From CAYNNQ01 sp051748085 (GTDB taxonomy: Bacteria; Desulfobacterota; Desulfovibrionia; Desulfovibrionales; Desulfonatronovibrionaceae): 49,652 nt of DNA. The stretch spans positions 1 through 49,652 of the forward strand of contig JBNJHA010000014.1 in the NCBI GenBank assembly GCA_051748085.1. The letters run 5' to 3'. Positions 43,069 through 49,652 of the stretch are shown piece after piece (position 1 is the first letter of the stretch; each line of letters opens with the position of its first letter). A model generated the notes under the pieces. The model made no database searches, was not told the DNA's origin, and saw only the letters and a list, made by a program, of their open reading frames with translations. The translations under genes and the position numbers were made by a program.

Positions 43069-45402
43069 GTGGCATTGATCCTGCGCAATAAAACCAAAAC
43101 GACCCCGGCCATTCGCCAGTACATACAGGAATCGGACAAGTCGGTCGCTGAACTGGCCGGAGAATTAAGCTTAAGCGAATCGACCATTCGCAAGTGGCGC
43201 AAGCGCGCCGAAGGTTATGAAGCCAGTCGGAGGGAAAAAGTACATCGGACCCTGTTCACTCCGGAACAGGAACTTATAATCATCGAACTCCGGCGCATAT
43301 TGCTTTTGTCCCTCGATGATATGCTCACAGTAGTCCGCACTTTTATAAATCCGTCCTGCTCCCGTTCTTCCTTAGATCGACTACTGCGGCGCTACGGAGT
43401 ATGCCGTTTGGCCGACCTCATACCTGATCCGGAAGACTATTACCGGGTCATCAAGGAATATAAACATTATCTGCCCGGATTCATCCGTATTCACGAACGG
43501 ACCCTGCCTCTCATGCAGGAATCAGATCACCGCAAACACCTGTTCGTGGCCGTCGACCGCTCTACTTCGTGGATATACATGGAGATCGTGAACGATGATT
43601 ATCCGGAAACCGCGGCCTCTTTTTTACAGAATTTGGCTGAAAAAACTCCGTTTAAGCTGCGCCGGATTCTGACCTGCGATCGGGATACCTTTGGGGGGCG
43701 GGCACCAGAAGGCAATATCTTCACCAAATCATGCCTGGAACTGGGAGTAGAACACAAATTCTATTACACCCGGGCTTCGAGTTCCCCGCAGCCTTTGCCC
43801 GACCTTCCATCATCAAGCATGGCCGGCCGGCCGGAAACCTTTTCCACCGGCAAAGACATTGAAAAAAGACTGCTCTCGCATTGTTATGTTTACAACAATC
43901 ATATCCCGCTAAGAAGCAAGGGCGGCCGCACCCCGCAGGAAGTTCTGCAGGCCTTTTATCAATATTATCCGGATTTGTTTCATCAGGATCCGCAAACAAT
44001 GGTCGCCTATCCGGACCAGGACAAATATCTCTTTTATCAGCCGCGCAAAGTCCAGCCCACGGTCGCCCGGGCCAAGGGGATCTACATGTGGGACACCACC
44101 GGGAAACGTTACCTGGACGGCTCCTCCGGAGCAGTGGTCAATAATATCGGGCATGGCAACAAACGGGTCATGGCCGCAATAGAACGCCAGTCCCAGCGCA
44201 CCTTTTTCGCCTACCGTACCCAGTTCGAGAACCAGCCCTCCAAGGACCTGGCCCGCATGCTGGTGGAACATTCCGCACCGCATCTGAACCGCGTCTTTTA
44301 CGTCTCCGGGGGCTCGGAAGCGGTGGAATCGGCCATGAAGGCCTGCCGCCAATACTTTTTCAACCTGGGCGAGGGGTCCAGATACAAATTTATAAGCCGG
44401 GTCCCGTCCTATCACGGATCAACCCTGGGTGCGCTTTCTCTGACGTCCTACTCTCCTTTGGAAGTAGCCTTTAAACCTTTGGTAAAAGACTATCCGAAAA
44501 TTCCGGCTCCGACATGCTATCGCTGTGCCTACCACAAAAAGTACCCGGAATGCGAATTGGAATGTGCCTGGGCTTTGGAGAAAGTCATCCTGGAACAGGG
44601 ACCGGAGAATGTAGCCGGATTTGTTACCGAGCCTGTGGGCGGGGCCAGCACCGGCGCTCTGGTCCCTCCGGACGAATACTTCGGAATAATCCAGCATATC
44701 TGCCGCAAATACGGTATACTTTTAATCCTGGACGAAGTCATGACCGGGTTCGGTCGGACCGGAAAATTATTTGCCTATGAACATTGGGGGGTTGAAGCGG
44801 ATATAATCGCCCTTTCCAAGGGTATAGCCTCCGGTTATTATCCTCTGGGCGCTATAGTGACCACCGAGGAGATCGTGGATGTCATAATCAACCGCGGTGG
44901 TTTCGCCCACGGCCATACCTACGCCGGAAACCCCATGGCCTGCACAGTCGGACTGGAAGTCATGAAAATAATTATTGAGGAAAAACTGCCCCAGAACGCG
45001 GCTCACGTGGGTCAGGAACTCATGCAGGGCCTATTAAAGTTGCAGAAAAAATTCTCCATGATCGGCGATGTCCGCGGTCTGGGGCTCTTGACTGCCCTGG
45101 AATTGGTCCGGGACCGAAATACCAGCGAACCGTTCCCCCCGGAATGGAATATGGCCATGCAATTGACTGAAACCGCCTTTGAAAAAGGATTGATCATCTA
45201 CCCCCGCCGGTCCATAAACGGGCTGTTCGGGGACCACGTTCTGGTCGCCCCCCCGCTTATCACCACTCCGGGTCAGATAAAGGAAATTTTGAATAAATTG
45301 GACCAGACCTTCAAATGCATGGCCGAAAAATTAACGCAAATGGAAGAAGCCCTGGAGACTCAAAAAGAATCCTCCATTCCGGCCACCCCGTTTTACCGCT
45401 GA
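43069..45402 (+). CDS. Degenerate IS481-type transposase fused in frame to a class III aminotransferase
   Basis: A single 777-residue frame. The GTG start has AAGGAG 7 bases upstream. Residues 1-310 follow the IS481 transposase layout: a helix-turn-helix (SVAELAGELSLSESTIRKW), a LLLSLDDMLTVVRTF segment, an RNase H-like core (LFVAVDRSTSWIY, Asp163) and the C-terminal GGRTPQEVL. The second catalytic Asp (normally in TDNG) is Cys203 and the catalytic Glu is lost, so it should not transpose. Residues 311-777 are a full aminotransferase: YLFYQPRKVQPT, SGGSEAVESAMKACR, the CYRCAYHKKYPEC motif, DEVMTGFGRTG and PLP Lys584 in IALSKGIASGYYPLGA. Met311, with AGGA upstream, may be the old aminotransferase start and could allow separate translation. 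The substrate is unknown; the neighbours suggest an amino-acid or beta-amino-acid donor. Confidence 0.85.
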   Translation: MALILRNKTKTTPAIRQYIQESDKSVAELAGELSLSESTIRKWRKRAEGYEASRREKVHRTLFTPEQELIIIELRRILLLSLDDMLTVVRTFINPSCSRSSLDRLLRRYGVCRLADLIPDPEDYYRVIKEYKHYLPGFIRIHERTLPLMQESDHRKHLFVAVDRSTSWIYMEIVNDDYPETAASFLQNLAEKTPFKLRRILTCDRDTFGGRAPEGNIFTKSCLELGVEHKFYYTRASSSPQPLPDLPSSSMAGRPETFSTGKDIEKRLLSHCYVYNNHIPLRSKGGRTPQEVLQAFYQYYPDLFHQDPQTMVAYPDQDKYLFYQPRKVQPTVARAKGIYMWDTTGKRYLDGSSGAVVNNIGHGNKRVMAAIERQSQRTFFAYRTQFENQPSKDLARMLVEHSAPHLNRVFYVSGGSEAVESAMKACRQYFFNLGEGSRYKFISRVPSYHGSTLGALSLTSYSPLEVAFKPLVKDYPKIPAPTCYRCAYHKKYPECELECAWALEKVILEQGPENVAGFVTEPVGGASTGALVPPDEYFGIIQHICRKYGILLILDEVMTGFGRTGKLFAYEHWGVEADIIALSKGIASGYYPLGAIVTTEEIVDVIINRGGFAHGHTYAGNPMACTVGLEVMKIIIEEKLPQNAAHVGQELMQGLLKLQKKFSMIGDVRGLGLLTALELVRDRNTSEPFPPEWNMAMQLTETAFEKGLIIYPRRSINGLFGDHVLVAPPLITTPGQIKEILNKLDQTFKCMAEKLTQMEEALETQKESSIPATPFYR

Positions 45403-45453
45403 AGGACGCGAAGTTTAATAAGCGAAGCAGAGGAATAAATACAGGAAAAGTAA

Positions 45454-46149
45454 ATGACGGACAAAACAACCACGCCCGAACAGGCCCTGGCCCGAATCAA
45501 GGACAATTGCACGCTCATGATCGGCGGCTTCGGCGCCCCGGGCACGCCGTTCACATTGATCCGGGAACTCTTGCGGCTCTCCCCGAAAGGGCTGACCCTG
45601 ATAAAAAACGACGCCAACGAGGAAGGGATGGGCATTTCCCTTCTTTTTGAAGCCGGGTGCGCGAACACGTTCATGGTCTCGCATATGGGTCTGAATAACC
45701 GGGTCATCACGATGATGAACGAGGGCAAAATCCATGTCAAGATGTTCCCCCAGGGGATAATGGCCGAAAAAATCCGGGCCGGCGGGGCGGGTATTCCCGC
45801 TTTTTTGACCGACATCGGAGTGGGAACCATCCTGGAGGAAAAACGGCAGACAGTTAGCTACGCCGGACAAGACTACATCCTGGAGCCGGCCCTGTGCGCG
45901 GACTTCGCTTTGATTCACGCCGCAGAGGCGGACACCTTCGGGAACCTCAGATTTTTTAAGACCGCCCGCAATTTCAATCCGCTCATGGCCATGGCCGCGG
46001 ACACGGTAATTGTCGAGGCCTTTGACATCCGGGAACAGGGAGCCCTGGACCCGGACTCCATCCATCTGCCGGGGGCGTTCGTGGACCATGTCATCCGCGT
46101 GGACCGCCGGGAAAACGACTATCAGGTAATGAAGCACCATGCACTATAA
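45454..46149 (+). CDS. 3-oxoacid CoA-transferase, subunit A
   Basis: Alpha subunit of an AtoD/ScoA-type CoA-transferase that moves CoA between an acyl-CoA and a carboxylic acid; 231 residues. The CoA-binding glycine motif is MIGGFGAPGTPFTLI near residue 25. Other family segments are GLNNRVITMMNEGKI and EADTFGNLRFFKTARNFNPLM. AGGAAAAG lies before the ATG. The gene overlaps subunit B by 11 bases. Confidence 0.92.
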   Translation: MTDKTTTPEQALARIKDNCTLMIGGFGAPGTPFTLIRELLRLSPKGLTLIKNDANEEGMGISLLFEAGCANTFMVSHMGLNNRVITMMNEGKIHVKMFPQGIMAEKIRAGGAGIPAFLTDIGVGTILEEKRQTVSYAGQDYILEPALCADFALIHAAEADTFGNLRFFKTARNFNPLMAMAADTVIVEAFDIREQGALDPDSIHLPGAFVDHVIRVDRRENDYQVMKHHAL

Positions 46150-46668
46150 GGATAAAATCGCGGCCCGGGCCGCGGCCGAACTTGAAAGCGGACAGATAGT
46201 CAATCTGGGCATAGGCCTGCCCACTCTTATCCTGGAGCATCTGCCCCAAGACTCGGACATATTCGTGCATTCGGAAAACGGGATACTGGGCATGGGCAGG
46301 CGCTGCCGGGCAGAAGATGCCCACCCCATGCTCATAGACTCCGGTGGAAGCTATATATTCAGCCGCACCGGGGCCTCGTTTTTCGACTCCGCGCTCTCCT
46401 TTTCCCTGGTCCGGGGCGGGCGGCTGGATGTGGCCGTTCTGGGCACCCTGGAGGTCGCAGGCAACGGCGACCTGGCCAACTGGATCATCCCCGGAAAATT
46501 CGCCCCCGGAATCGGCGGGGGCATGGAGCTGGCCCAAAAGGCGCGCAAACTGATCGTGACCACCACGCACACCACACGCAAGGGAGCCCCGAAAATAATC
46601 CCGGAGTGCACCCTGCCGGTCACGGCCAAGGGATGCGTGGACATGATCATAACCGAGCTGGCGGTATT
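46139..46668 (+). CDS. 3-oxoacid CoA-transferase, subunit B (3' end lost in assembly gap)
   Basis: Beta subunit carrying the catalytic glutamate in HSENGILGMG. About 176 residues are visible (…NLGIGLPTLILEHL…, GGGMELAQKARKLIV) before the Ns. The usual length is about 217, so roughly 40 residues and the stop codon are missing. The frame that appears to continue across the Ns into the next gene is an artefact. Acetoacetate/acetyl-CoA or butyrate-type substrates are typical of the family. Confidence 0.9.
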
Positions 46669-46768
46669 NNNNNNNNNNNNNNNNNNNNNNNNNNNNNNNN
46701 NNNNNNNNNNNNNNNNNNNNNNNNNNNNNNNNNNNNNNNNNNNNNNNNNNNNNNNNNNNNNNNNNNNN
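46669..46768. other. Assembly gap, exactly 100 Ns
   Basis: A round 100-N run is the usual placeholder for a scaffold gap of unknown size. The CoA-transferase B protein lacks about 40 C-terminal residues and the M20 protein about 90 N-terminal residues, so the true missing sequence is probably nearer 400 bases or more. Confidence 0.95.
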
Positions 46769-47761
46769 TCCGGCACGCGCAGCCTCATATTTAACGGCCA
46801 TCTGGATGTTGTGGCCGCAAACCCGGATTCTTGGGACACCGATCCCTTTGTCCCCGAGATAAAAGGGAACCGCATGTTCGGCCGGGGGACCGGGGACATG
46901 AAGGCCGGAGTGGCGGCCATGCTCTACGCCGCCAATGCCGTGCACCGGGCCGGATTCAGCCTGCAGGGCCCTCTGACCCTGGAAGCGGTCATCGAGGAGG
47001 AATGCTCCGGAAACGGGGCCCTGGCCTGCCGGGCCGCCGGCATAGACGCGGACGCGGTCCTCATTCCCGAGCCCTTCGGACCCAGACTGTACACCGCCCA
47101 GGTCGGGGTATGCTGGTTCAAGGTGAACATAAGCGGACGCCCGGTGCACGTGCAGGAGGCCGGGTCCGGGGCCAACGCCCTGGAGAAATGCTTCCCCCTG
47201 ATCCAGGCCCTGCGGGAAATGGAAAAGGAGATGAACAGCCGCCCCCTGCCCGGCCCGTACAAGGATATACCTCACCCCCTGAACCTGAATATCGGCATGC
47301 TCTCCGGCGGGGACTGGCCATCCACGGTCGCGGCCGAGGCCGAATTCCACGGCCGCATGTCCTATCCCCCGGGGACCTCCTTTTCGGAAATGAAAAAAGA
47401 AATAGAAGACGCGCTGGCCACGGCCGCAAGCCGGGATCCCTGGCTGCGGGAAAATCCCCCGCGGGTGGAATTCTACGGGTTCCGCTCCGACGGGCACATC
47501 CAGAACCGGGACATAGAACAGCTGAACATCCTGGACGGCTGCCACCGCGAATTCATGTCCGAGCCGGCTGAAGAATACGCATCCACCTGCACCACCGACC
47601 TGCGTGCCTTTTATTCCTTTGGCCGGGCCCGAGGGTGCTGCTACGGGCCGGTGGCGGAAAACATCCACGGGGTAAACGAATGCGTGGAACTGGACTCCAT
47701 CATCCATACGGCGAGGGTCTACGCCCTTTTCGCCGCCCGCTGGTGCGGACTTGAGGAATGA
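46769..47761 (+). CDS. M20-family metallo-deacylase, ArgE/DapE type (5' end missing)
   Basis: Two-zinc amidohydrolase; about 330 residues remain of a likely 420. Metal and catalytic residues are present: NGHLDVVAAN, GRGTGDMKAG (bridging Asp), EAVIEEECSG (catalytic Glu and zinc-ligand Glu), IPEPFGP and AENIHGVNE (final His). A dimerisation domain lies in the middle (GVCWFKVNISGRPVHVQEAG). It would hydrolyse an N-acyl or carbamoyl group from an amino acid. The substrate is unknown; in this setting it may release a free amino group for one of the two aminotransferases (inference). Confidence 0.85.
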   Translation, partial: SGTRSLIFNGHLDVVAANPDSWDTDPFVPEIKGNRMFGRGTGDMKAGVAAMLYAANAVHRAGFSLQGPLTLEAVIEEECSGNGALACRAAGIDADAVLIPEPFGPRLYTAQVGVCWFKVNISGRPVHVQEAGSGANALEKCFPLIQALREMEKEMNSRPLPGPYKDIPHPLNLNIGMLSGGDWPSTVAAEAEFHGRMSYPPGTSFSEMKKEIEDALATAASRDPWLRENPPRVEFYGFRSDGHIQNRDIEQLNILDGCHREFMSEPAEEYASTCTTDLRAFYSFGRARGCCYGPVAENIHGVNECVELDSIIHTARVYALFAARWCGLEE

Positions 47762-47764
47762 ATC

Positions 47765-47789
47765 CGGCACTCAGAATACCTGAGTGCCG
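47765..47789 (+). promoter_or_regulatory. Strong hairpin between the M20 and thiolase genes
   Basis: CGGCACTCAG and CTGAGTGCCG pair perfectly over 10 bp with a 5-base loop, 3 bases after the stop codon. A T-rich stretch appears only 16 bases later, so this could be a partial terminator or a stabilising processing hairpin that sets different levels of the genes on each side. The rest of the 126-base gap shows nothing else. Confidence 0.5.
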
Positions 47790-47887
47790 AACGGGCGGTT
47801 AATAATTTTTCTTGAATCGCGGGCAAAGTTCACTTTAGACTGCTATAAGATTGGAAAAGCACCCATAGACGAAACAGGAGGGAGACA

Positions 47888-49087
47888 ATGCGAGAGGTTG
47901 TAATAGCCGGATACCTGCGCACGCCGCAGTCCAGGGCCCGGCCCAAGGATCCGGGGCGGGACTGGCTCCACGCCCTGCGCGCGGACGATCTGCTGGCCGC
48001 GGTTATCCCGGAGCTTATGCAAAAAACCCGGGTCGACCCCGAAGAATTGGACGACTTTCTGGTCGGATGCGCCCTGGGAGTAACCGAAAACTGGACCTTT
48101 GGCGGCCGCACCCCGCTCTTTGTGGCCAATCTTCCCTCCTCGGTACCGGCCCGGTTTCTGGATCAGCAATGCGGATCGGGCATGGCCGCCCTGCACATGG
48201 GATACCTGGAGATAGCCGCCGGATTCGCGGACACGGTCCTGGCCTGCGGCATGGAGCACATGACCCGGGTGCCCATGGGCCCCAAGCTTTTTAAGGACGG
48301 AACTTTGGTTATGCATCCGGATCTTTTTACCGCGCCCGAGTATGCGCATTGGGACATGGACACGACCATGGTCATGGGCAAGACCGCGGAAAAGCTGGCC
48401 GGGGAGACCGGATTCAGCCGCGAGGACATGGACTCCTGGGGCGTGCGCTCCCATCGCCTGGCTTCCGAGGCCCGAGAAAGCGGCTTTATGGCCGGGGAAA
48501 TCGTGCCCGTCCAGGCCGAGCAAAAGGACGGTGAAAAGCTCCTCGTTGACCGGGATCAGGGTATCCGGGACAATGTCTCCCTGGAAAAGATGCTGGAACT
48601 GAAGCCGGTGTTCAAGGAAGACGGGACCATCACCGCCGGGAATTCCTCACCGCTCAATTCCGGGGCGGCGGGTATGGTCCTTATGTCCGCGGACAAAGCG
48701 GAAAAATCCGGAATCACCCCGCTGGCCGGGATCAAATCCATAGGCTTTGCCGGGGTGGATCCCACGGTAATGGGCAAAGGACCGATCCCGGCCGCACGCA
48801 AGGCCCTTGGGGATTGCGGGCTGAAAGCAGCGGACATTGATTTCTGGGAAATAAACGAGGCCTTTGCTTTGGTAGTTTTAAACACCATGCGCGAACTTAA
48901 AATAGATCCGAACCGGGTGAACATCCACGGCGGAGCCCTGGCCATAGGTCATGCCATGGGCGCCACCGGCATCCGCCTGCCCGGAACCCTGGCCCGCATT
49001 TTAAAAGAAAAAAAAGGCAAAACCGGCTGCGCCGCCGCCTGCGTAGGCGGGGGCCAGGGTGTGGCCACGATTATCGAGAACATTTAA
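47888..49087 (+). CDS. Thiolase (acetyl-CoA acyltransferase family)
   Basis: Cleaves a 3-oxoacyl-CoA with CoA or condenses acyl-CoAs; 399 residues. The nucleophile is Cys95 in DQQCGSGMAALHMG. NEAFALVVLNTM and the His in GALAIGHAMGATG are present, as is the second Cys in CAAACVGGGQG. A strong Shine-Dalgarno (GGAGGGAG) lies before the ATG. Its place beside CoA-transferase genes suggests degradation of an oxoacid such as acetoacetyl-CoA, but the chain preference cannot be read from sequence. Confidence 0.93.
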   Translation: MREVVIAGYLRTPQSRARPKDPGRDWLHALRADDLLAAVIPELMQKTRVDPEELDDFLVGCALGVTENWTFGGRTPLFVANLPSSVPARFLDQQCGSGMAALHMGYLEIAAGFADTVLACGMEHMTRVPMGPKLFKDGTLVMHPDLFTAPEYAHWDMDTTMVMGKTAEKLAGETGFSREDMDSWGVRSHRLASEARESGFMAGEIVPVQAEQKDGEKLLVDRDQGIRDNVSLEKMLELKPVFKEDGTITAGNSSPLNSGAAGMVLMSADKAEKSGITPLAGIKSIGFAGVDPTVMGKGPIPAARKALGDCGLKAADIDFWEINEAFALVVLNTMRELKIDPNRVNIHGGALAIGHAMGATGIRLPGTLARILKEKKGKTGCAAACVGGGQGVATIIENI

Positions 49088-49103
49088 GCCTTCGGAGGGA
49101 AAT

Positions 49104-49652
49104 ATGGCCGACAATAAAACCTTGCTTGAAAGAAGAGAGAAAAACATTCCCAGAGGACCCTTCAACGTCATCCCCGCATTCGCCCAAAAAGCCGAGGGAG
49201 CTCGGATAACTGATGTGGAGGGCAACGAATACATAGATTTCGCCGGTGGGATAGGCGTAAACAACGTAGGGCACGCCCACCCCAAAATAGTCCGGGCCAT
49301 CCAGGACCAGGCGGAAAAATTCACCCACACCTGTTTTCACATCTTTATGTACGAGTCATACGTGGAACTGGCCGAACGCCTGAACGAACTCGCGCCCGGG
49401 GACTTTGACAAAATGAGTTTTTTCCTCAGCTCCGGAGCGGAGGCGGTGGAAAACGCGGTCAAGATCGCCCGGTACAACTCGGAAAGAAGCGGGGTAATCT
49501 GTTTTCAGAACGGCTTTCACGGCCGCACCCTTTTGACCATGTCCATGACCAGCAAAATCAAGCCGTACAAATTCGGATTCGGCCCCTTTGCCCCGGAAGT
49601 GTACCGCATGCCTTTCGCCTATTGCTACCGTTGCCCGTTCGGGCTTAAACAT
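49104..49652 (+). CDS. Class III aminotransferase, GabT-like (cut by window end)
   Basis: A second PLP aminotransferase; 183 residues are visible, starting MADNKTLLERREKNIPRGP with GGAGGG 7 bases upstream. Conserved pieces are DFAGGIGVNNVGHAHPKIV, SSGAEAVENAVKIARYNSER, the FHGRT loop and CYRCPFGLKH, which suits 4-aminobutyrate or acetylornithine-type enzymes. The PLP lysine lies beyond the window. It differs from the aminotransferase half of the fusion protein, so the cluster uses two distinct deamination steps, or one serves a polyamine-like diamine. Confidence 0.88.
   Translation, partial: MADNKTLLERREKNIPRGPFNVIPAFAQKAEGARITDVEGNEYIDFAGGIGVNNVGHAHPKIVRAIQDQAEKFTHTCFHIFMYESYVELAERLNELAPGDFDKMSFFLSSGAEAVENAVKIARYNSERSGVICFQNGFHGRTLLTMSMTSKIKPYKFGFGPFAPEVYRMPFAYCYRCPFGLKH

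Noticed and set aside
43909..44415. Minus-strand 168-codon frame in the aminotransferase half
   Set aside because: Shadow of conserved PLP-enzyme sequence.
46139..47761. Natural fusion of CoA-transferase B with an M20 deacylase
   Set aside because: The link consists only of the 100 Ns; both proteins lack their expected ends.
46091..47770. Minus-strand frame of 559 codons across the N gap
   Set aside because: Antisense shadow of GC-rich CoA-transferase and M20 genes; it runs through the Ns and has no recognisable domain.
1..49652. CRISPR arrays, tRNA or rRNA genes, prophage, intact insertion sequences
   Set aside because: I found no regularly spaced repeats, no tRNA cloverleaf in any gap over 100 bases, no phage genes, and only the degenerate transposase at 43069.

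Overview
The window looks like chromosomal DNA of an anaerobic, Gram-negative deltaproteobacterium, most likely a sulfate-reducer-type Desulfovibrionales and possibly salt-adapted. The basis is the gene order lysS-lolC-lolD-bamA-skp-lpxD-fabZ-lpxA-lpxI, an ATP synthase operon with two b-type subunits and no a or c subunit, a futalosine-type UbiA-family prenyltransferase beside thrC, an octaheme cytochrome, a glycine-betaine importer and stretches of acidic protein. The genus is a guess; no rRNA or tRNA gene is present to settle it.

Layout. 1-3007: proVWX glycine-betaine uptake operon (minus). 3008-3509: AT-rich divergent control region. 3510-13268: plus-strand envelope operon running from lysyl-tRNA synthetase through lipoprotein export (LolC, LolD), outer-membrane protein assembly (BamA, Skp) and lipid A synthesis (LpxD, FabZ, LpxA, LpxI). 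13302-33891: a long co-directional minus-strand block. In transcription order it holds mreB-mreC-mreD-mrdA-rodA-bactofilin (cell shape), atpF'-atpF-atpH-atpA-atpG-atpD-atpC, glmU, a very small zapB-like gene, zapA, a 6S RNA, rny, ymdB, tyrS, a ubiA-family gene and thrC. 34002-38543: a radical SAM protein and an alkyltransferase-type repair protein (plus), then a PilZ protein and a periplasmic M16 protease (minus).

38544-49652 is the most unusual part. A repeat-rich control region precedes a two-gene membrane redox module: a cytochrome bd-like subunit followed by a second bd-like membrane domain fused to an octaheme c-type cytochrome. After a strong terminator comes a 777-residue protein that joins a degenerate IS481-type transposase to a complete class III aminotransferase. 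It is followed by both subunits of a CoA-transferase, an M20 deacylase, a thiolase and a second class III aminotransferase cut by the window edge. Together these look like a catabolic route that deacylates and deaminates an amino acid, activates a 3-oxoacid with CoA and cleaves it thiolytically. The substrate cannot be read from the sequence. A run of exactly 100 Ns (46669-46768) breaks the CoA-transferase B gene and the deacylase gene; the real missing stretch is probably longer.

Best candidates for something undescribed: the transposase-aminotransferase fusion, the bd-like/octaheme module with its repeats, the extra N-terminal domain of BamA, and a dispersed repeat found at 15825-15914 and 42686-42775.
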